Below the pieces are notes generated by a model, which worked only from the letters and a program-made list of their open reading frames with translations, was not told the DNA's origin and ran no database searches. Positions 35,249 to 44,356 of a stretch of DNA of 64,000 nucleotides are shown one piece after another; within the stretch, counting starts at the first letter, position 1; each line of letters starts with the position of its first letter. Source of the stretch: Streptomyces sp. RPT161 (GTDB taxonomy: Bacteria > Actinomycetota > Actinomycetes > Streptomycetales > Streptomycetaceae); NCBI RefSeq assembly GCF_027533845.1, contig NZ_JAPZVN010000005.1, forward strand, positions 124,001-188,000, read 5' to 3'. The position numbers were made by a program, and so were the translations under genes.

Positions 35249-35679
35249 CCGCAACACTGACGGAGGTGCGCCTGTGTGTCAGCTATGCGCCCCCTCAGCG
35301 GGGTGCGGGTCATAGGTGCAGGTCAGCGGATGCGTTGGGGGGTTGTATGAGCCGTTGTGGGGCGGTTGTGGCGCCCGGAAGGCCATCTGGGAGAATGGGC
35401 TGTCAGGTTCATGAAGGGTGGTTCGGGGCGCCACAAACAGGCGGGTCGGTTTCCATATACAAGGATCTGTGTGAAGTAAGCGGTTTCCATGAGTGATGGC
35501 AAGGGCACCGCATGGAACGAGCCATTCGCGGGACGGCGTGCGCCACGGAGGCGCGGCCGGAGTGCGGGGTGCTCGCGGGGCGCCGTGAAGCCCGCCCCGG
35601 ACGGCCGGAGGCCGCCTGGTCCACGGGCGCGGGTTGGGGCTGTAGCGCCGCCTGTGTACGGCGGTTGGAGCTTCAGCCG
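35249..35679. other. Gene-poor spacer between the signalling island and alkA
   Basis: No reading frame here has a ribosome binding site or family motif. Observed structure is limited to the ten-base direct repeat CGGTTTCCAT at 35447-35456 and 35481-35490, in a stretch that is A/T-richer than the neighbours. Confidence 0.55.
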
Positions 35680-36561
35680 TCAGCCGACGGGGATCCGGTT
35701 GATCGGGTGGTCGCCGGTGGCCCACAGGTACTGGACGGCGTAGGCGCGGTAGGGGCGCCAGCGGGCGGCGTGGCGGGTGAGGGCGGCAGGGGTGGTGGGC
35801 AGGCCCAACTCCTGTGCGGCCAGGCGCACTCCGAGGTCGGTCGGGAGGAAGGCGTCCGGATCGCCGAGCGCCCGCATCGCGATCACCTCCACTGTCCACG
35901 GTCCGAAGCCCTGCAGCGAACGCAGTTGTTCGCGGGTGCGCTCCCAGTCGCCGTCCGCGTCGAGGGCGATCTTCCCGTCGGCCAGCGCGGCCACCAGCTC
36001 GACCAGCGTCCTGCGCCGGGACCTGGGCATCGCCAGCGCCTCCGGGTTCAGCGCGGCCAGTGCCTCGGCGGATGGGAACACATGCGTCAGCCCGCCCGCC
36101 GGGTCGTCGATCGGCTCACCGTGCGCGACGACCAGCCGCCCGGCCAGCGTGCGGGCCGCGGCGGTCGACACCTGCTGGCCGAGCACCGCGCGCACCGCGA
36201 ACTCCGCGCCGTCCACGGCGCGCGGCACCCGGCGCCCGGGGTGCCGGTCGACGTGCGGCGCGAGCAGCGGGTCCTGGCGCAGCAGGCCGTCCACGGCGGC
36301 GGGGTCGGCGTCCAGGTCCAGCAGACGGCGGCAGATGCCGACCGCCACCGCCTCGTCCCGTGAATCGGTGAGGCGCAGTTCGGCGGCGATGTGGTCCGCC
36401 CTCGGCCGCAGCGCCACGACGCCGGGGCCGTGCGGCAGCCGGAGCGTGCGGCGGTAGGCGCCGTCCCGCCACTCCTCCACACCGGGTACGGCGGTCGCGA
36501 TCAGGTGCCCGAAGAGGTTGTCCGGGCACAGGGGAGCCCGGAAGGGCAGCTTGAGCCTCAC
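35680..36561 (-). CDS. alkA: DNA-3-methyladenine glycosylase, AlkA type
   Basis: 293 residues. It removes alkylated purines from DNA. An N-terminal AlkA_N-like domain (about 1-110) precedes the HhH-GPD core. The helix-hairpin-helix RSLQGFGPWTVEVIAMRALG is followed by the catalytic Asp in FLPTDLGVRLA; VGQQVS-type GQQVSTAAARTLAGRL lies at about 128-143. No Ada methyltransferase domain is fused, unlike many actinobacterial homologs. Start ATG 36561. Neighbours give no operon partner. Confidence 0.9.
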   Translation of the reverse strand: MRLKLPFRAPLCPDNLFGHLIATAVPGVEEWRDGAYRRTLRLPHGPGVVALRPRADHIAAELRLTDSRDEAVAVGICRRLLDLDADPAAVDGLLRQDPLLAPHVDRHPGRRVPRAVDGAEFAVRAVLGQQVSTAAARTLAGRLVVAHGEPIDDPAGGLTHVFPSAEALAALNPEALAMPRSRRRTLVELVAALADGKIALDADGDWERTREQLRSLQGFGPWTVEVIAMRALGDPDAFLPTDLGVRLAAQELGLPTTPAALTRHAARWRPYRAYAVQYLWATGDHPINRIPVG

Positions 36562-36693
36562 CGCTCCACCCTCGCGGGTCGCCCGGGCCGGGGCTAGCGG
36601 AAATCCGACATCGACCCGGATCCTGTGAGACGCGAACCCTGTGAGAAGGGTCGCGAAGGGAACCGCGGGTCGTTCCGTCGCGTTTTCCCCCGT

Positions 36694-37890
36694 ATGAACC
36701 TGCTAGACCTGCTGCTCCTGCTGGCAGCCGTCGGCTACGCCGTCTCCGGCTACCGCCGGGGCCTCGTCGCGAGCTGCATCCTGCTGGCCGGGTTTCTCGG
36801 TGGTGCGGTGGTCGGTGTGTGGCTGCTGCCCTTCGCCCTGCGGCCGGTGACCGCGGGCACCGCGGCGGCGGCCGTGGTCGCGCTGCTGGTGGTGCTGGTC
36901 CCAGCCGGGCTGGGGCACGCCCTGGCCGGTCGGCTGGCCTGGAAGGTGCGGCAGGGCCTGGACTGGGGGCCGGTCCGCTGGGTGGACGGCGTCGGCGGCG
37001 CGGCGGCCGGCGCCCTGGCGCTGCTGGCGGTGGCGTGGCTGATGGCGAGTGTGCTGGCCACCGCGCCGATGCCGGCGCTCAGCCAGCAGATCCGCAACTC
37101 GACGGTGCTCGGCGCGGTGGACCGGGCGATGCCCGCACAGACCCCGGCGTGGTTCAGCCGGGCCACCGACGCGCTGTCCGGAGCGGGCTTCCCGCAGGTG
37201 TTCAACCCGTTCGAGAACGAGCCGACCACCAGTGTCCCGGCGCCCTCCGGAGACGCCGTCACCCCCGCGGCGACCGCGGCGGCCAAGCACAGTGTGGTCA
37301 AGGTGGTGGGCGTCGCCGACGTGGACGGCGGGGAGCGCGGCCAGGAGGGCAGCGGGTTCGTCTACGCCAGTGACCATGTGATGACCAACGCCCATGTGGT
37401 CGCCGGTGTCCAGGAGCCGACCGTGCAGATCGGCGGGGTGGGCCCCAGGTACGACGCGAAGGTCGTGCTGTTCGACCCCAGCACCGACGTGGCGGTGCTG
37501 GACGTGCCCGGGCTGCCCGCGCCCGCGCTGTCCTTCGCCGCGCAGGCGCACCGCGGCGGCCCGGCGGTGGTGGCCGGATACCCCGAGGACGGCGGCCTCG
37601 ACCTGCGGGCGGCAACGGTGGCCAGCCGGATCACCGCCAAGGGCCAGGACATCTACGGCGACAACACCACGACCCGCGACATCTACCAGATCCGCTCCGA
37701 CGTACGGCACGGCAACTCGGGTGGCCCGCTGCTCACCACCAGCGGCAAGGTCTACGGGGTGGTCTTCGCCCGTTCCACCTCGGACGCGGACACCGGCTAC
37801 GTACTGACCGCGCAGCAGGTCGCCGCCGACGCCGGCCGTGCCGCGACCGCCACCGAGCCGGTCAGCACCGGAACCCGTGCCGCGCTGTGA
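36694..37890 (+). CDS. MarP-family membrane-anchored serine protease
   Basis: 398 residues. Four N-terminal helices form a CvpA-like membrane domain (about 1-125, MNLLDLLLLLAAVGYAVSGY). After a linker comes a chymotrypsin-fold protease with H234 (MTNAHVV), D265 (STDVAVLD) and S342 (HGNSGGPLL). In mycobacteria MarP protects against acid and oxidative stress by acting on a cell-wall hydrolase. ATG 36694 is chosen because the membrane domain begins here. No Shine-Dalgarno is visible, suggesting a leaderless start; GTG 36625 would add 23 basic residues. Confidence 0.88.
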   Translation: MNLLDLLLLLAAVGYAVSGYRRGLVASCILLAGFLGGAVVGVWLLPFALRPVTAGTAAAAVVALLVVLVPAGLGHALAGRLAWKVRQGLDWGPVRWVDGVGGAAAGALALLAVAWLMASVLATAPMPALSQQIRNSTVLGAVDRAMPAQTPAWFSRATDALSGAGFPQVFNPFENEPTTSVPAPSGDAVTPAATAAAKHSVVKVVGVADVDGGERGQEGSGFVYASDHVMTNAHVVAGVQEPTVQIGGVGPRYDAKVVLFDPSTDVAVLDVPGLPAPALSFAAQAHRGGPAVVAGYPEDGGLDLRAATVASRITAKGQDIYGDNTTTRDIYQIRSDVRHGNSGGPLLTTSGKVYGVVFARSTSDADTGYVLTAQQVAADAGRAATATEPVSTGTRAAL

Positions 37891-37960
37891 CCGCCCGTCC
37901 CGAACACCGGTCGGAGCAGCGTGCGGCGTCATCGACGCGACGTCGTGCGCTGTTCATCGT

Positions 37961-39280
37961 ATGGTCACCTCAAGGCGGGTCGGTACCGGCAGTCTTCCCC
38001 GCGGCGGCGGGCGGCGGAGAGGCCTGAGAGCTGTGTGGTGGCGTAGAACGACGGGCGCGGACGGCCGCGGGGCGCTGTGGGCGGTACTGGCCTGGGCGGC
38101 GACCCGGGCGGTGCTGCTGCTGGCGCTGTTCGGGGTCTGGCGGTACCCCGGCGACGACGTACGGCCGGACGTGGCCGTCATCTACCACGGCTGGTACGAG
38201 CACCTGCTGACCGGCAGCTTCCCGGTCGGCGACGTGACCTGGCAGTACCCGCCCGTGGCGGCGGCCGCCTTCCTGGCCCCGGCCCTGCTGCCGTTCCTGT
38301 CCTACGCGTCCGCCTTCTACCTGCTGGCCTGCGCCGCCGACGCGCTGGTGTTCGCCCTGCTGCTGCGGGCCGCCCGCGCCCCGGGCGGTCGGCTGGACGG
38401 GGCGTGGCTGTGGATCGTCGGGGTGGCGGTGCTCGGGCCGATCGCGCTGGCCCGCTACGACGTGATGGCGACCGCGGTCGCGGTGGCCGCGCTGCTGGCC
38501 GTCGCCCGGTATCCACGCGTGGCCGGGGTGCTGGCCGGGATCGGCGCGATGGTCAAGGTGTGGCCGGTGCTGGTGCTGGCCGGGGTGGCGCGCGGCCGGG
38601 CCACTCGCAGGGTGTGGGGGGCCGCGGCGGCCACGGTGGCCGCGCTCGGGCTGGTGTTCCTGGTGTTCACCCGGGGCGCGTTCGCGTTCCTCACCGAGCA
38701 GCGGCAACGCGGCATCGAGATCGAGTCGTTGGGCGCGCTGCCCTTCCATGTCGCCCGCTACCTGGGGCTGTGGTCCGGCACGTCCCGGCTGCACTACGGC
38801 TCATTCGAGTTCCTCGGCCCGTATGTGCACACCATGAGCAAGCTGGTGCTGGCCTCGACCGTGCTGGCGTTCGGCTGGCTGGTGTGGTGGCGGCTGAAGG
38901 CCCGCGCGTTCGACCAGGCGGTGCTGTACGACGCGGCGTTCACCGCGGTGCTGGTCTTCATCACCACCAGCCGGGTGATCAGCCCGCAGTACCTGATCTG
39001 GCTGCTCGGCCTCGGCGGGGTGTGCCTGGCCCACCGGCGCACGGCGCAGCGGCTGCCCATCGGCCTGGTGCTGGTGGCCTGCGTCTTCACCGTGCTGGAG
39101 TTCCCGATCGGCTTCGGTCCCGTGGTGCGCAGCAACCTGCCCGGCATCGCCGTGCTGCTGGTCAGGAACGGTCTGCTGCTGGTGGCGAGCGTATGGGCGT
39201 GCCGGCAGCTGTGGCGCGGCACCTCGCCGCCGCGGACCCAGGCGGCGCAGCCGAGGCGCGTGGAGCGGGTAACCGCCTGA
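37961..39280 (+). CDS. GT87 (DUF2029) polyprenol-phosphate mannosyltransferase-like membrane protein
   Basis: 439 residues from ATG 37961, or about 415 from GTG 38033; the start is uncertain. At least eight transmembrane helices are visible, with an extracytoplasmic aspartate motif YPGDDVRPDVAVIYHGWYEH and VGDVTWQYPPVAAAAFLAP, as in GT-C transferases using polyprenyl-phosphate mannose. KVWPVLVLAGVARGR and ISPQYLIWLLG complete the family pattern. It probably adds mannose to lipoglycans outside the membrane. It runs convergent with a MerR gene. Confidence 0.8.
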   Translation: MVTSRRVGTGSLPRGGGRRRGLRAVWWRRTTGADGRGALWAVLAWAATRAVLLLALFGVWRYPGDDVRPDVAVIYHGWYEHLLTGSFPVGDVTWQYPPVAAAAFLAPALLPFLSYASAFYLLACAADALVFALLLRAARAPGGRLDGAWLWIVGVAVLGPIALARYDVMATAVAVAALLAVARYPRVAGVLAGIGAMVKVWPVLVLAGVARGRATRRVWGAAAATVAALGLVFLVFTRGAFAFLTEQRQRGIEIESLGALPFHVARYLGLWSGTSRLHYGSFEFLGPYVHTMSKLVLASTVLAFGWLVWWRLKARAFDQAVLYDAAFTAVLVFITTSRVISPQYLIWLLGLGGVCLAHRRTAQRLPIGLVLVACVFTVLEFPIGFGPVVRSNLPGIAVLLVRNGLLLVASVWACRQLWRGTSPPRTQAAQPRRVERVTA

Positions 39281-39283
39281 CGC

Positions 39284-40057
39284 TCAGGGGCTGTTGGGGT
39301 TGCGCTGGTGCAGCCAGTCGTCGAGTTCGGCGCGCACCCGGCGGTCCATGGCCATCGACAGCTCGGCGTCCACCACGGTCTTCGCCAGCGGCCGCAGCCG
39401 GTCCAGCGCCTCGGCCAGCCGGGTCGCACCACCGGGCGGCAGCCCTTCGCAGCCCTCCGCGACCGGGTCGATGACGTGCCTGCGGATCAGCGCGGTGAAG
39501 AGGTCGGCCAGCGCGTCGACCCGCGCCCGTACCTCGCGGCCCGCCGCCAGCACCGCCGACAGCGGCACGCCTTCGCGGACCAGTGCGGCGGAGGCGTCCA
39601 GCAGGCGGCGGCTGACGTGCACTATGTGCTCGCCGTCCACGCCGAGGTAGCCCAACTCGACCGCGCTGGCGAGGTTGTCCGCGGTGACCTCGGTGCCGAA
39701 GGAGCCGGCCAGTTCGCCGCGCGTCAGCCGCACCGGGGTCTCCTGCGACCAGGGCGCGGCGATGGCGTTCTCCAGGCCGAGCAGTTCGCCCACGTCCCGG
39801 CCGTTCTCCCAGGCGGTCAGCAGTTCGGCGATGCCGCCCAGGGTGTGCCCGCGCTCCAGCAGCGCGGCGATGGTGCGCAGCCGGGTCAGGTGTGCCTCGG
39901 AGTACCAGGCGATCCGCCCCTCGCGGCGCGGTGCCGGAAGCAGCTTGCGCTCACGGTAGAAGCGCAGCGTCCGCACACTGATCCCGGCCTCCTCGGCCAG
40001 CTCCGGCATCCGGTACTCGCGTCCGGCCCGCCGCTTACCGCCGGTTGACTCCTCCAC
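39284..40057 (-). CDS. MerR-family transcriptional regulator
   Basis: 257 residues from GTG 40057. The N-terminal HTH and wing YRMPELAEEAGISVRTLRFY followed by RIAWYSEAHLTRLRTIAALL identify MerR. The long C-terminal part (about 110-257), without Cys pairs, is helical and probably senses a ligand. The upstream open frame (about 140 codons) lacks features. It stops within 4 bp of the convergent GT87 gene; divergent from the 68-residue gene at 40198. Target unknown. Confidence 0.82.
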   Translation of the reverse strand: MEESTGGKRRAGREYRMPELAEEAGISVRTLRFYRERKLLPAPRREGRIAWYSEAHLTRLRTIAALLERGHTLGGIAELLTAWENGRDVGELLGLENAIAAPWSQETPVRLTRGELAGSFGTEVTADNLASAVELGYLGVDGEHIVHVSRRLLDASAALVREGVPLSAVLAAGREVRARVDALADLFTALIRRHVIDPVAEGCEGLPPGGATRLAEALDRLRPLAKTVVDAELSMAMDRRVRAELDDWLHQRNPNSP

Positions 40058-40197
40058 GTCGGCCAGCTTACGGCCGCAGCACGCGCACCCCGGCCGCCTC
40101 GCGTGCGGTCTGGTTATCGGGGTGCGCGGATGCGACGGGTTGGACAATTCACCCAGGTGGTCCAAATCCCCGCATACGCTGCCTCGTTGGTGGGTGC

Positions 40198-40404
40198 GTG
40201 ACGACAGAATGCCTGCGGGGCACAGCGGCCGGTCGCCGCGACGAGAGGGTAGAGGCGTCTCTTCGCTACGGGGGATGGGGCCTGCCCGGGGCGGTGGACT
40301 ACGAGCACAGCGCTGATCTGCTGGAGGAGTTGTTCGGGGTGCTGGACGGGCTGCAGGGCGAGTTCGTCCGCCGCTACGGCGTGGCGCCGGGTGGGCGCCC
40401 GTGA
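40198..40404 (+). CDS. Small protein, 68 residues, coupled to the DUF2637 gene
   Basis: GTG 40198 opens a 68-residue product (VTTECLRGTAAGRRDERVEA, then SADLLEELFGVLDGLQGEFV) without transmembrane segments. It stops four bases into the next GTG start, so translation is coupled. The C-terminal amphipathic helix suggests a protein-protein contact. No family recognised. It lies divergent to the MerR gene, with no clear ribosome binding site. Confidence 0.5.
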   Translation: MTTECLRGTAAGRRDERVEASLRYGGWGLPGAVDYEHSADLLEELFGVLDGLQGEFVRRYGVAPGGRP

Positions 40405-41330
40405 GGGGGTACCGGGCCGCTCCCGGTGAGGGATGGGACACGGCCGAGGTGTCGTACGGGACGGCCCATGACACCTCGTACGGCAGCCCGTACGGCGCCT
40501 CGTACGGTGTGCCGCAGGGGTACGGCGCCGCCTCGACGTACCGGATGCCGCACGACGAACCGTCCTACCAGGCGTCCTACCAGACCGGTTACGAGCCGTC
40601 CTTCGAGGCGCCCTACGCCGCGCCCGTCGAACCGTCCTTCGAGGCACCGTACTTCGACCCCAGAACGCTGGACGGGCAGGACCTGTCCGGTGCCGAAGTC
40701 TTCGACGGCACATGGGACTTCGACGCCGGACTGGCCCAACTCCTCCAGGACGCCGCGCCCGAGGACGACGACGCCGAACTGGACGACGACTACGTCGAGT
40801 CGGCGCCCCCGGTCATCCCCCGGCAGCGCGGCGCCCGCCGCCGACCGGGCCGGGTGATCCGGCTCGTCCAGCAACTGCGGGACAAGCGCCCCAAGCCGTT
40901 CCCCTGGCTGAGGGTGCTCAGCCTCGTCATCGCCGCGGCCACCGCCGCGATCGTCGCCATGCTGAGTGTCCTGGGAGGAGTCATCTCCTACGATCCGCTG
41001 CGCCGTCTCGCTTCCCCCGACGCGCCGGAGGGCGTCGTCGCCCTGTGGCCCCTGCTGGTCTACGGGCCGTGGATGGTCGGTTCGCTGTCGATTCTGCGGG
41101 CCGCCGTGCACCGGCGCCGCGCCGGGCACTCCTGGGCGGTGGTGGTCATGTTCTCCGCCATCGCGGTGTACCTGTGCGTGGCGCACGCGCCAAGGACCGT
41201 GCTGGGCATGGCTGTTGCCGGGCTGCCGCCGGTCACCGCCCTGGTCTCGTTCCACCAGCTCGTCCGCCAGATCACCCTCACCAACCCGCCGCGGCACGCG
41301 CTGCCCCGGCAGCGGCACGGCCGCGGCTGA
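40401..41330 (+). CDS. DUF2637 membrane protein with Tyr/Ser/Gly-rich N-terminal repeats
   Basis: 309 residues. The first about 90 residues are disordered with repeated YG/SYG/YQ units (TSYGSPYGASYGVPQGYG), then an Asp/Glu-rich stretch. From about 165 four transmembrane helices of DUF2637 type follow (RVLSLVIAAATAAIVAMLSV; TVLGMAVAGLPPVTALVSFH). DUF2637 proteins in Streptomyces are frequent near plasmid-spread (Spd) or developmental genes but have no settled function. Coupled with the 68-residue gene by a GTGA overlap. Confidence 0.78.
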   Translation: MRGYRAAPGEGWDTAEVSYGTAHDTSYGSPYGASYGVPQGYGAASTYRMPHDEPSYQASYQTGYEPSFEAPYAAPVEPSFEAPYFDPRTLDGQDLSGAEVFDGTWDFDAGLAQLLQDAAPEDDDAELDDDYVESAPPVIPRQRGARRRPGRVIRLVQQLRDKRPKPFPWLRVLSLVIAAATAAIVAMLSVLGGVISYDPLRRLASPDAPEGVVALWPLLVYGPWMVGSLSILRAAVHRRRAGHSWAVVVMFSAIAVYLCVAHAPRTVLGMAVAGLPPVTALVSFHQLVRQITLTNPPRHALPRQRHGRG

Positions 41331-41439
41331 TCCGGTGCGCGTCAACCCCTACCGCCGGTAACGCGACTGCTCTACCCTCCGAACTGTGCCAGTGATTGCT
41401 GGCGCGATGCGGTGAGCGGTACGGGCAGGAGGCAGCGGC

Positions 41440-42933
41440 ATGGCCGAGCGCGAGCACACCCGGGTGGCGGTGATCGGATCCGGCTTCGGCGGGTTGGGGG
41501 CGGGGGTGCGGCTGCGCCGCGAGGGCGTCACCGACTTCGTCATCCTGGAGCGGGCCGACGCGGTCGGCGGCACCTGGCGGGACAACGACTATCCGGGGTG
41601 CGCCTGCGACGTACCGTCGCACCTGTACTCGTTCTCCTTCGCGCCCAACGCGGCCTGGCCGCGCGCCTTCTCCGGGCAGCCGCACATCCGCGCCTACCTG
41701 GAGCGGGTCGCCGACACCTTCGGGCTCCGCCCGCACCTGAGGTTCGACTCCGAGGTGCTGCGGGCCCGTTGGAACGCCGAGGCGGCGCACTGGGAGCTGC
41801 GCACGACCAGTGGTGAGCGCACCGCCGACGTTCTGATATCCGCCACCGGGCCGCTGTCCGACCCGAAGGTCCCGGACATCCCGGGACTGCCGGACTTCCC
41901 CGGACGGGTCTTCCACTCCGCACGCTGGGACCATGACTTCGACCTCGACGGCAAGCGGGTCGCGGTGGTCGGCACGGGCGCCTCCGCCATCCAGATCGTG
42001 CCGTCCATCCAGCCCCGGGTGCGCCGGCTGACCGTCGTGCAGCGCACCCCGCCGTGGGTCATGCCGCGCATGGACCGGGGCATCAACGCCGTGGAGCAGT
42101 GGCTGCACCACACCGTCCCGGCCACCCACCGGGCGCGCCGTGGACTGCTCTGGCTGCTCAGGGAGTTCCAGGTCGGCGCGTTCGTCAAACGGCCCCAACT
42201 GATGCGGGCCACCGAGCAGATCGCCAGAGCCCACATCCGCCGGGCGATCAAGGATCCGGCGCTACGGGCCAGGCTCACCCCCGACTACACCATCGGCTGC
42301 AAGCGCATCCTGCTGTCCAACGACTACTATCCGGCGCTCGCCCGGCCCAACACCGAGGTGGTCGCCTCGGCGCTCACCGAGGTGCGCGGTTCGCGCGTCG
42401 TCACGGCCGACGGCACCGAACGCGAGGTGGACGCCATCGTGTTCGGCACCGGCTTCCACGTCACGGACATGCCGATCGCGGACCGGGTGATCGGCGCCGA
42501 GGGGCGGACGCTGGCCGAGCACTGGAAGGACGGGATGGCCGCGCTGCGCGGCAGCACGGTCGACGGCTTCCCCAACCTGCTGCTGATCATCGGGCCCAAC
42601 ACCGGTCTGGGCAACAGCTCGATGATCCTGATGATCGAGTCCACGCTGAACTACATCGCGGACTACCTGCGCACCCTGGACCGCACCGGTGCCGCCGCGC
42701 TGGACGCCCGGCCGCGGGCGGTGCGCGCCTGGAACGAGGCGTTGCAGCGGCGGATGGGGCGCACGGTGTGGAACAGCGGCGGCTGCACCAGCTGGTACCT
42801 CGACGCGGCGGGCCGCAACACCACGGTCTGGCCCGGCACCACGGCCGAGTTCCGGCGCGCCACCCGGGAGGTACGGCTGGCGGAGTACGAGGTGCTGCGA
42901 GCGCCGGTGCCAGCGGAAGGGGTAGGGGTGTGA
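41440..42933 (+). CDS. Flavin-containing Baeyer-Villiger-type monooxygenase
   Basis: 497 residues. An N-terminal FAD motif VIGSGFGGLGAG (about 9-20) is followed by GGTWRDNDYPGCACDVPSHL, the BVMO fingerprint FPGRVFHSARWDHD (about 150-163) and the NADPH motif VAVVGTGASAIQIVP (about 171-185). It uses NADPH and O2 to convert ketones to esters or lactones, or hydroxylates heteroatoms. AGGAGG precedes the ATG. The next gene, an SDR, begins 41 bp after the stop, so the two probably act on one alcohol/ketone pair. Downstream substrates are not evident. Confidence 0.9.
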   Translation: MAEREHTRVAVIGSGFGGLGAGVRLRREGVTDFVILERADAVGGTWRDNDYPGCACDVPSHLYSFSFAPNAAWPRAFSGQPHIRAYLERVADTFGLRPHLRFDSEVLRARWNAEAAHWELRTTSGERTADVLISATGPLSDPKVPDIPGLPDFPGRVFHSARWDHDFDLDGKRVAVVGTGASAIQIVPSIQPRVRRLTVVQRTPPWVMPRMDRGINAVEQWLHHTVPATHRARRGLLWLLREFQVGAFVKRPQLMRATEQIARAHIRRAIKDPALRARLTPDYTIGCKRILLSNDYYPALARPNTEVVASALTEVRGSRVVTADGTEREVDAIVFGTGFHVTDMPIADRVIGAEGRTLAEHWKDGMAALRGSTVDGFPNLLLIIGPNTGLGNSSMILMIESTLNYIADYLRTLDRTGAAALDARPRAVRAWNEALQRRMGRTVWNSGGCTSWYLDAAGRNTTVWPGTTAEFRRATREVRLAEYEVLRAPVPAEGVGV

Positions 42934-42973
42934 CGGGCGTCACCAACTCGACGTGGAAGCAGGGGGATGTGCG

Positions 42974-43858
42974 ATGAGCAGGCCGATCAGAGGTCAGGTC
43001 GTGGTGGTCACCGGTGCGGCACGCGGGGTCGGCGCGTCGCTGGCCCGGAAGCTGGCGGCGCGCGGTGCGCGGTTGGCGCTGGTCGGGCTGGAGCCCGCCG
43101 AACTTGCCGAGGTCGCCGGTGACTTGGGGCCGGAAGGCGCCGCGTGGGAGGCGGACGTCACCGACGGCGAGACGATGGCCCGGGTGGCAGCCGAGATCGT
43201 CGCCCGCTACGGCCGGGTGGACACCGTGGTGGCCAACGCGGGGATCGCCACCGGGGGGCCGTTCCTGGACGCGGATCCGGTGTCGTTCGACCGGGTCATC
43301 GAGGTGAACCTGCTGGGCAGTGTCGCCACGGCGCGGGCCTTCCTGCCCGCGCTGGTGGCCTCGCGCGGCTACTACCTGCAGATAGCGTCGCTGGCGGCGC
43401 TGTCCCCGGCGCCGATGATGGCCGCGTACTGCGCCAGCAAGGCGGGCGCCGAGGCGTTCGCCCACAGCCTGCGGGCCGAAGTGGCCCACCAGGGCGTCAG
43501 GGTGGGAGTCGGCTATCTGAGCTGGACGGACACCGACATGGTGCGCGGCGCTGATCAGGACGCGGTACTACGGGAGTTGCGGGCGAGGCTCCCGTGGCCG
43601 CTGAACCGCACGTATCCGCTCGGCCCGGCCGTCGACCGCATCGCCGCCGGCGTGGAACGCCGCGCCCCGCATGTGTACGGCCAGTGGTGGCTACGCGGAA
43701 TGCAGGCGGTACGGGGGTATCTTCCGGGGCTGGTGGCGACGGTGGGCCAACGCGAAGTGCGGCGCGCCGAGGAGCAGTTGCGCGCCGTACCGCAGCCCCG
43801 CCGCGGCCTGGTCGGCCCCGGCGGCCAGGCCGACGAGACACATCGCGCCCGGCACTGA
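42974..43858 (+). CDS. Short-chain dehydrogenase/reductase
   Basis: 294 residues from ATG 42974. The SDR cofactor motif VTGAARGVGASLARKLA (about 13-29), VVANAGIATGGPF (NAG motif) and catalytic IASLAALSPAPMMAAYCASK (Ser, Tyr, Lys) are intact. An extra C-terminal region of about 60 residues occurs in SDRs that dehydrogenate long or hydrophobic substrates. AGGGGGA precedes the ATG. It is probably co-transcribed with the monooxygenase and may interconvert the alcohol and ketone substrates. Confidence 0.9.
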   Translation: MSRPIRGQVVVVTGAARGVGASLARKLAARGARLALVGLEPAELAEVAGDLGPEGAAWEADVTDGETMARVAAEIVARYGRVDTVVANAGIATGGPFLDADPVSFDRVIEVNLLGSVATARAFLPALVASRGYYLQIASLAALSPAPMMAAYCASKAGAEAFAHSLRAEVAHQGVRVGVGYLSWTDTDMVRGADQDAVLRELRARLPWPLNRTYPLGPAVDRIAAGVERRAPHVYGQWWLRGMQAVRGYLPGLVATVGQREVRRAEEQLRAVPQPRRGLVGPGGQADETHRARH

Positions 43859-44135
43859 ACCGCGCTTCGCCGGACGGCCGCTGTCTGGTGGCGTCCGCCG
43901 CGACCCCGCGGGTCCACGCCGTGGCGGCTTGGGGTGGAGACACGAAAAGCGCTACAACTCGGGCCCCGGAGCGCAGGATTCCTTGGCAGTGAGTGAAGGG
44001 TCGGTAAATCCTTCGCGAAGCTCAGACCAACCAGCGGAAAAATCTCCAGGCGCGGAGATGAAACCGTGATGTTACGCGCGGTGACAGTTCCGGGATGCGG
44101 GCGAGGGGCGGGCGTGCTTCGCTGGAGTCGTGGGG

Positions 44136-44303
44136 ATGCGCGAGCGGGTCCGCGAGAAGGTCGCCGAAGTTATGCGTCGGCGGCCGGCGAGGTGTGCGCG
44201 GGGAGCGGATCCGGCGGTGGAGGACCGCGAGGTCCGCGAAGCCGGTGAGAGGTACCCGGAGCAGGAGGTGCTGGACGACCTCCAGGACCGGTTCGACTGC
44301 TGA
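44136..44303 (+). CDS. Small charged protein, 55 residues
   Basis: ATG 44136, preceded by GGAG at 8 bases spacing, encodes MRERVREKVAEVMRRRPARC and an acidic second half ending EQEVLDDLQDRFDC. Highly charged, no membrane helix. The stop is followed at once by a stem-loop terminator, which supports a real transcription unit. A GTG six bases upstream is an alternative start. It lies in an 880-bp interval between the SDR and SARP genes. Family not recognised. Confidence 0.55.
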   Translation: MRERVREKVAEVMRRRPARCARGADPAVEDREVREAGERYPEQEVLDDLQDRFDC

Positions 44304-44315
44304 GTCGTATACGGA

Positions 44316-44347
44316 GAAGGGCGCGTCCCCCCACGGGCGCGCCCTTC
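44316..44347 (+). terminator. Terminator of the 55-residue gene
   Basis: GAAGGGCGCG (44316-44325) and CGCGCCCTTC (44338-44347) form a perfect 10-bp stem followed by a C/T tract. It begins 12 bp after the stop codon. Confidence 0.75.
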
Positions 44348-44356
44348 CCCCCTTTC

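Noticed and set aside
35279-35899. A 206-codon minus-strand frame in the spacer before alkA
   Set aside because: The product is Pro/Arg-rich with no ribosome binding site and overlaps the alkA end in another frame.
31381-43858. A biosynthetic gene cluster around the afsA locus
   Set aside because: No polyketide, peptide or terpene synthase genes are present; alkA, a MarP-type protease and GT87 are housekeeping-type genes.
44042-44059. ATCTCC-AGGCGC-GGAGAT inverted repeat after the SDR gene
   Set aside because: The stem has only six pairs with no T-run, and it lies 184 bp beyond the stop, so it was not called a terminator.
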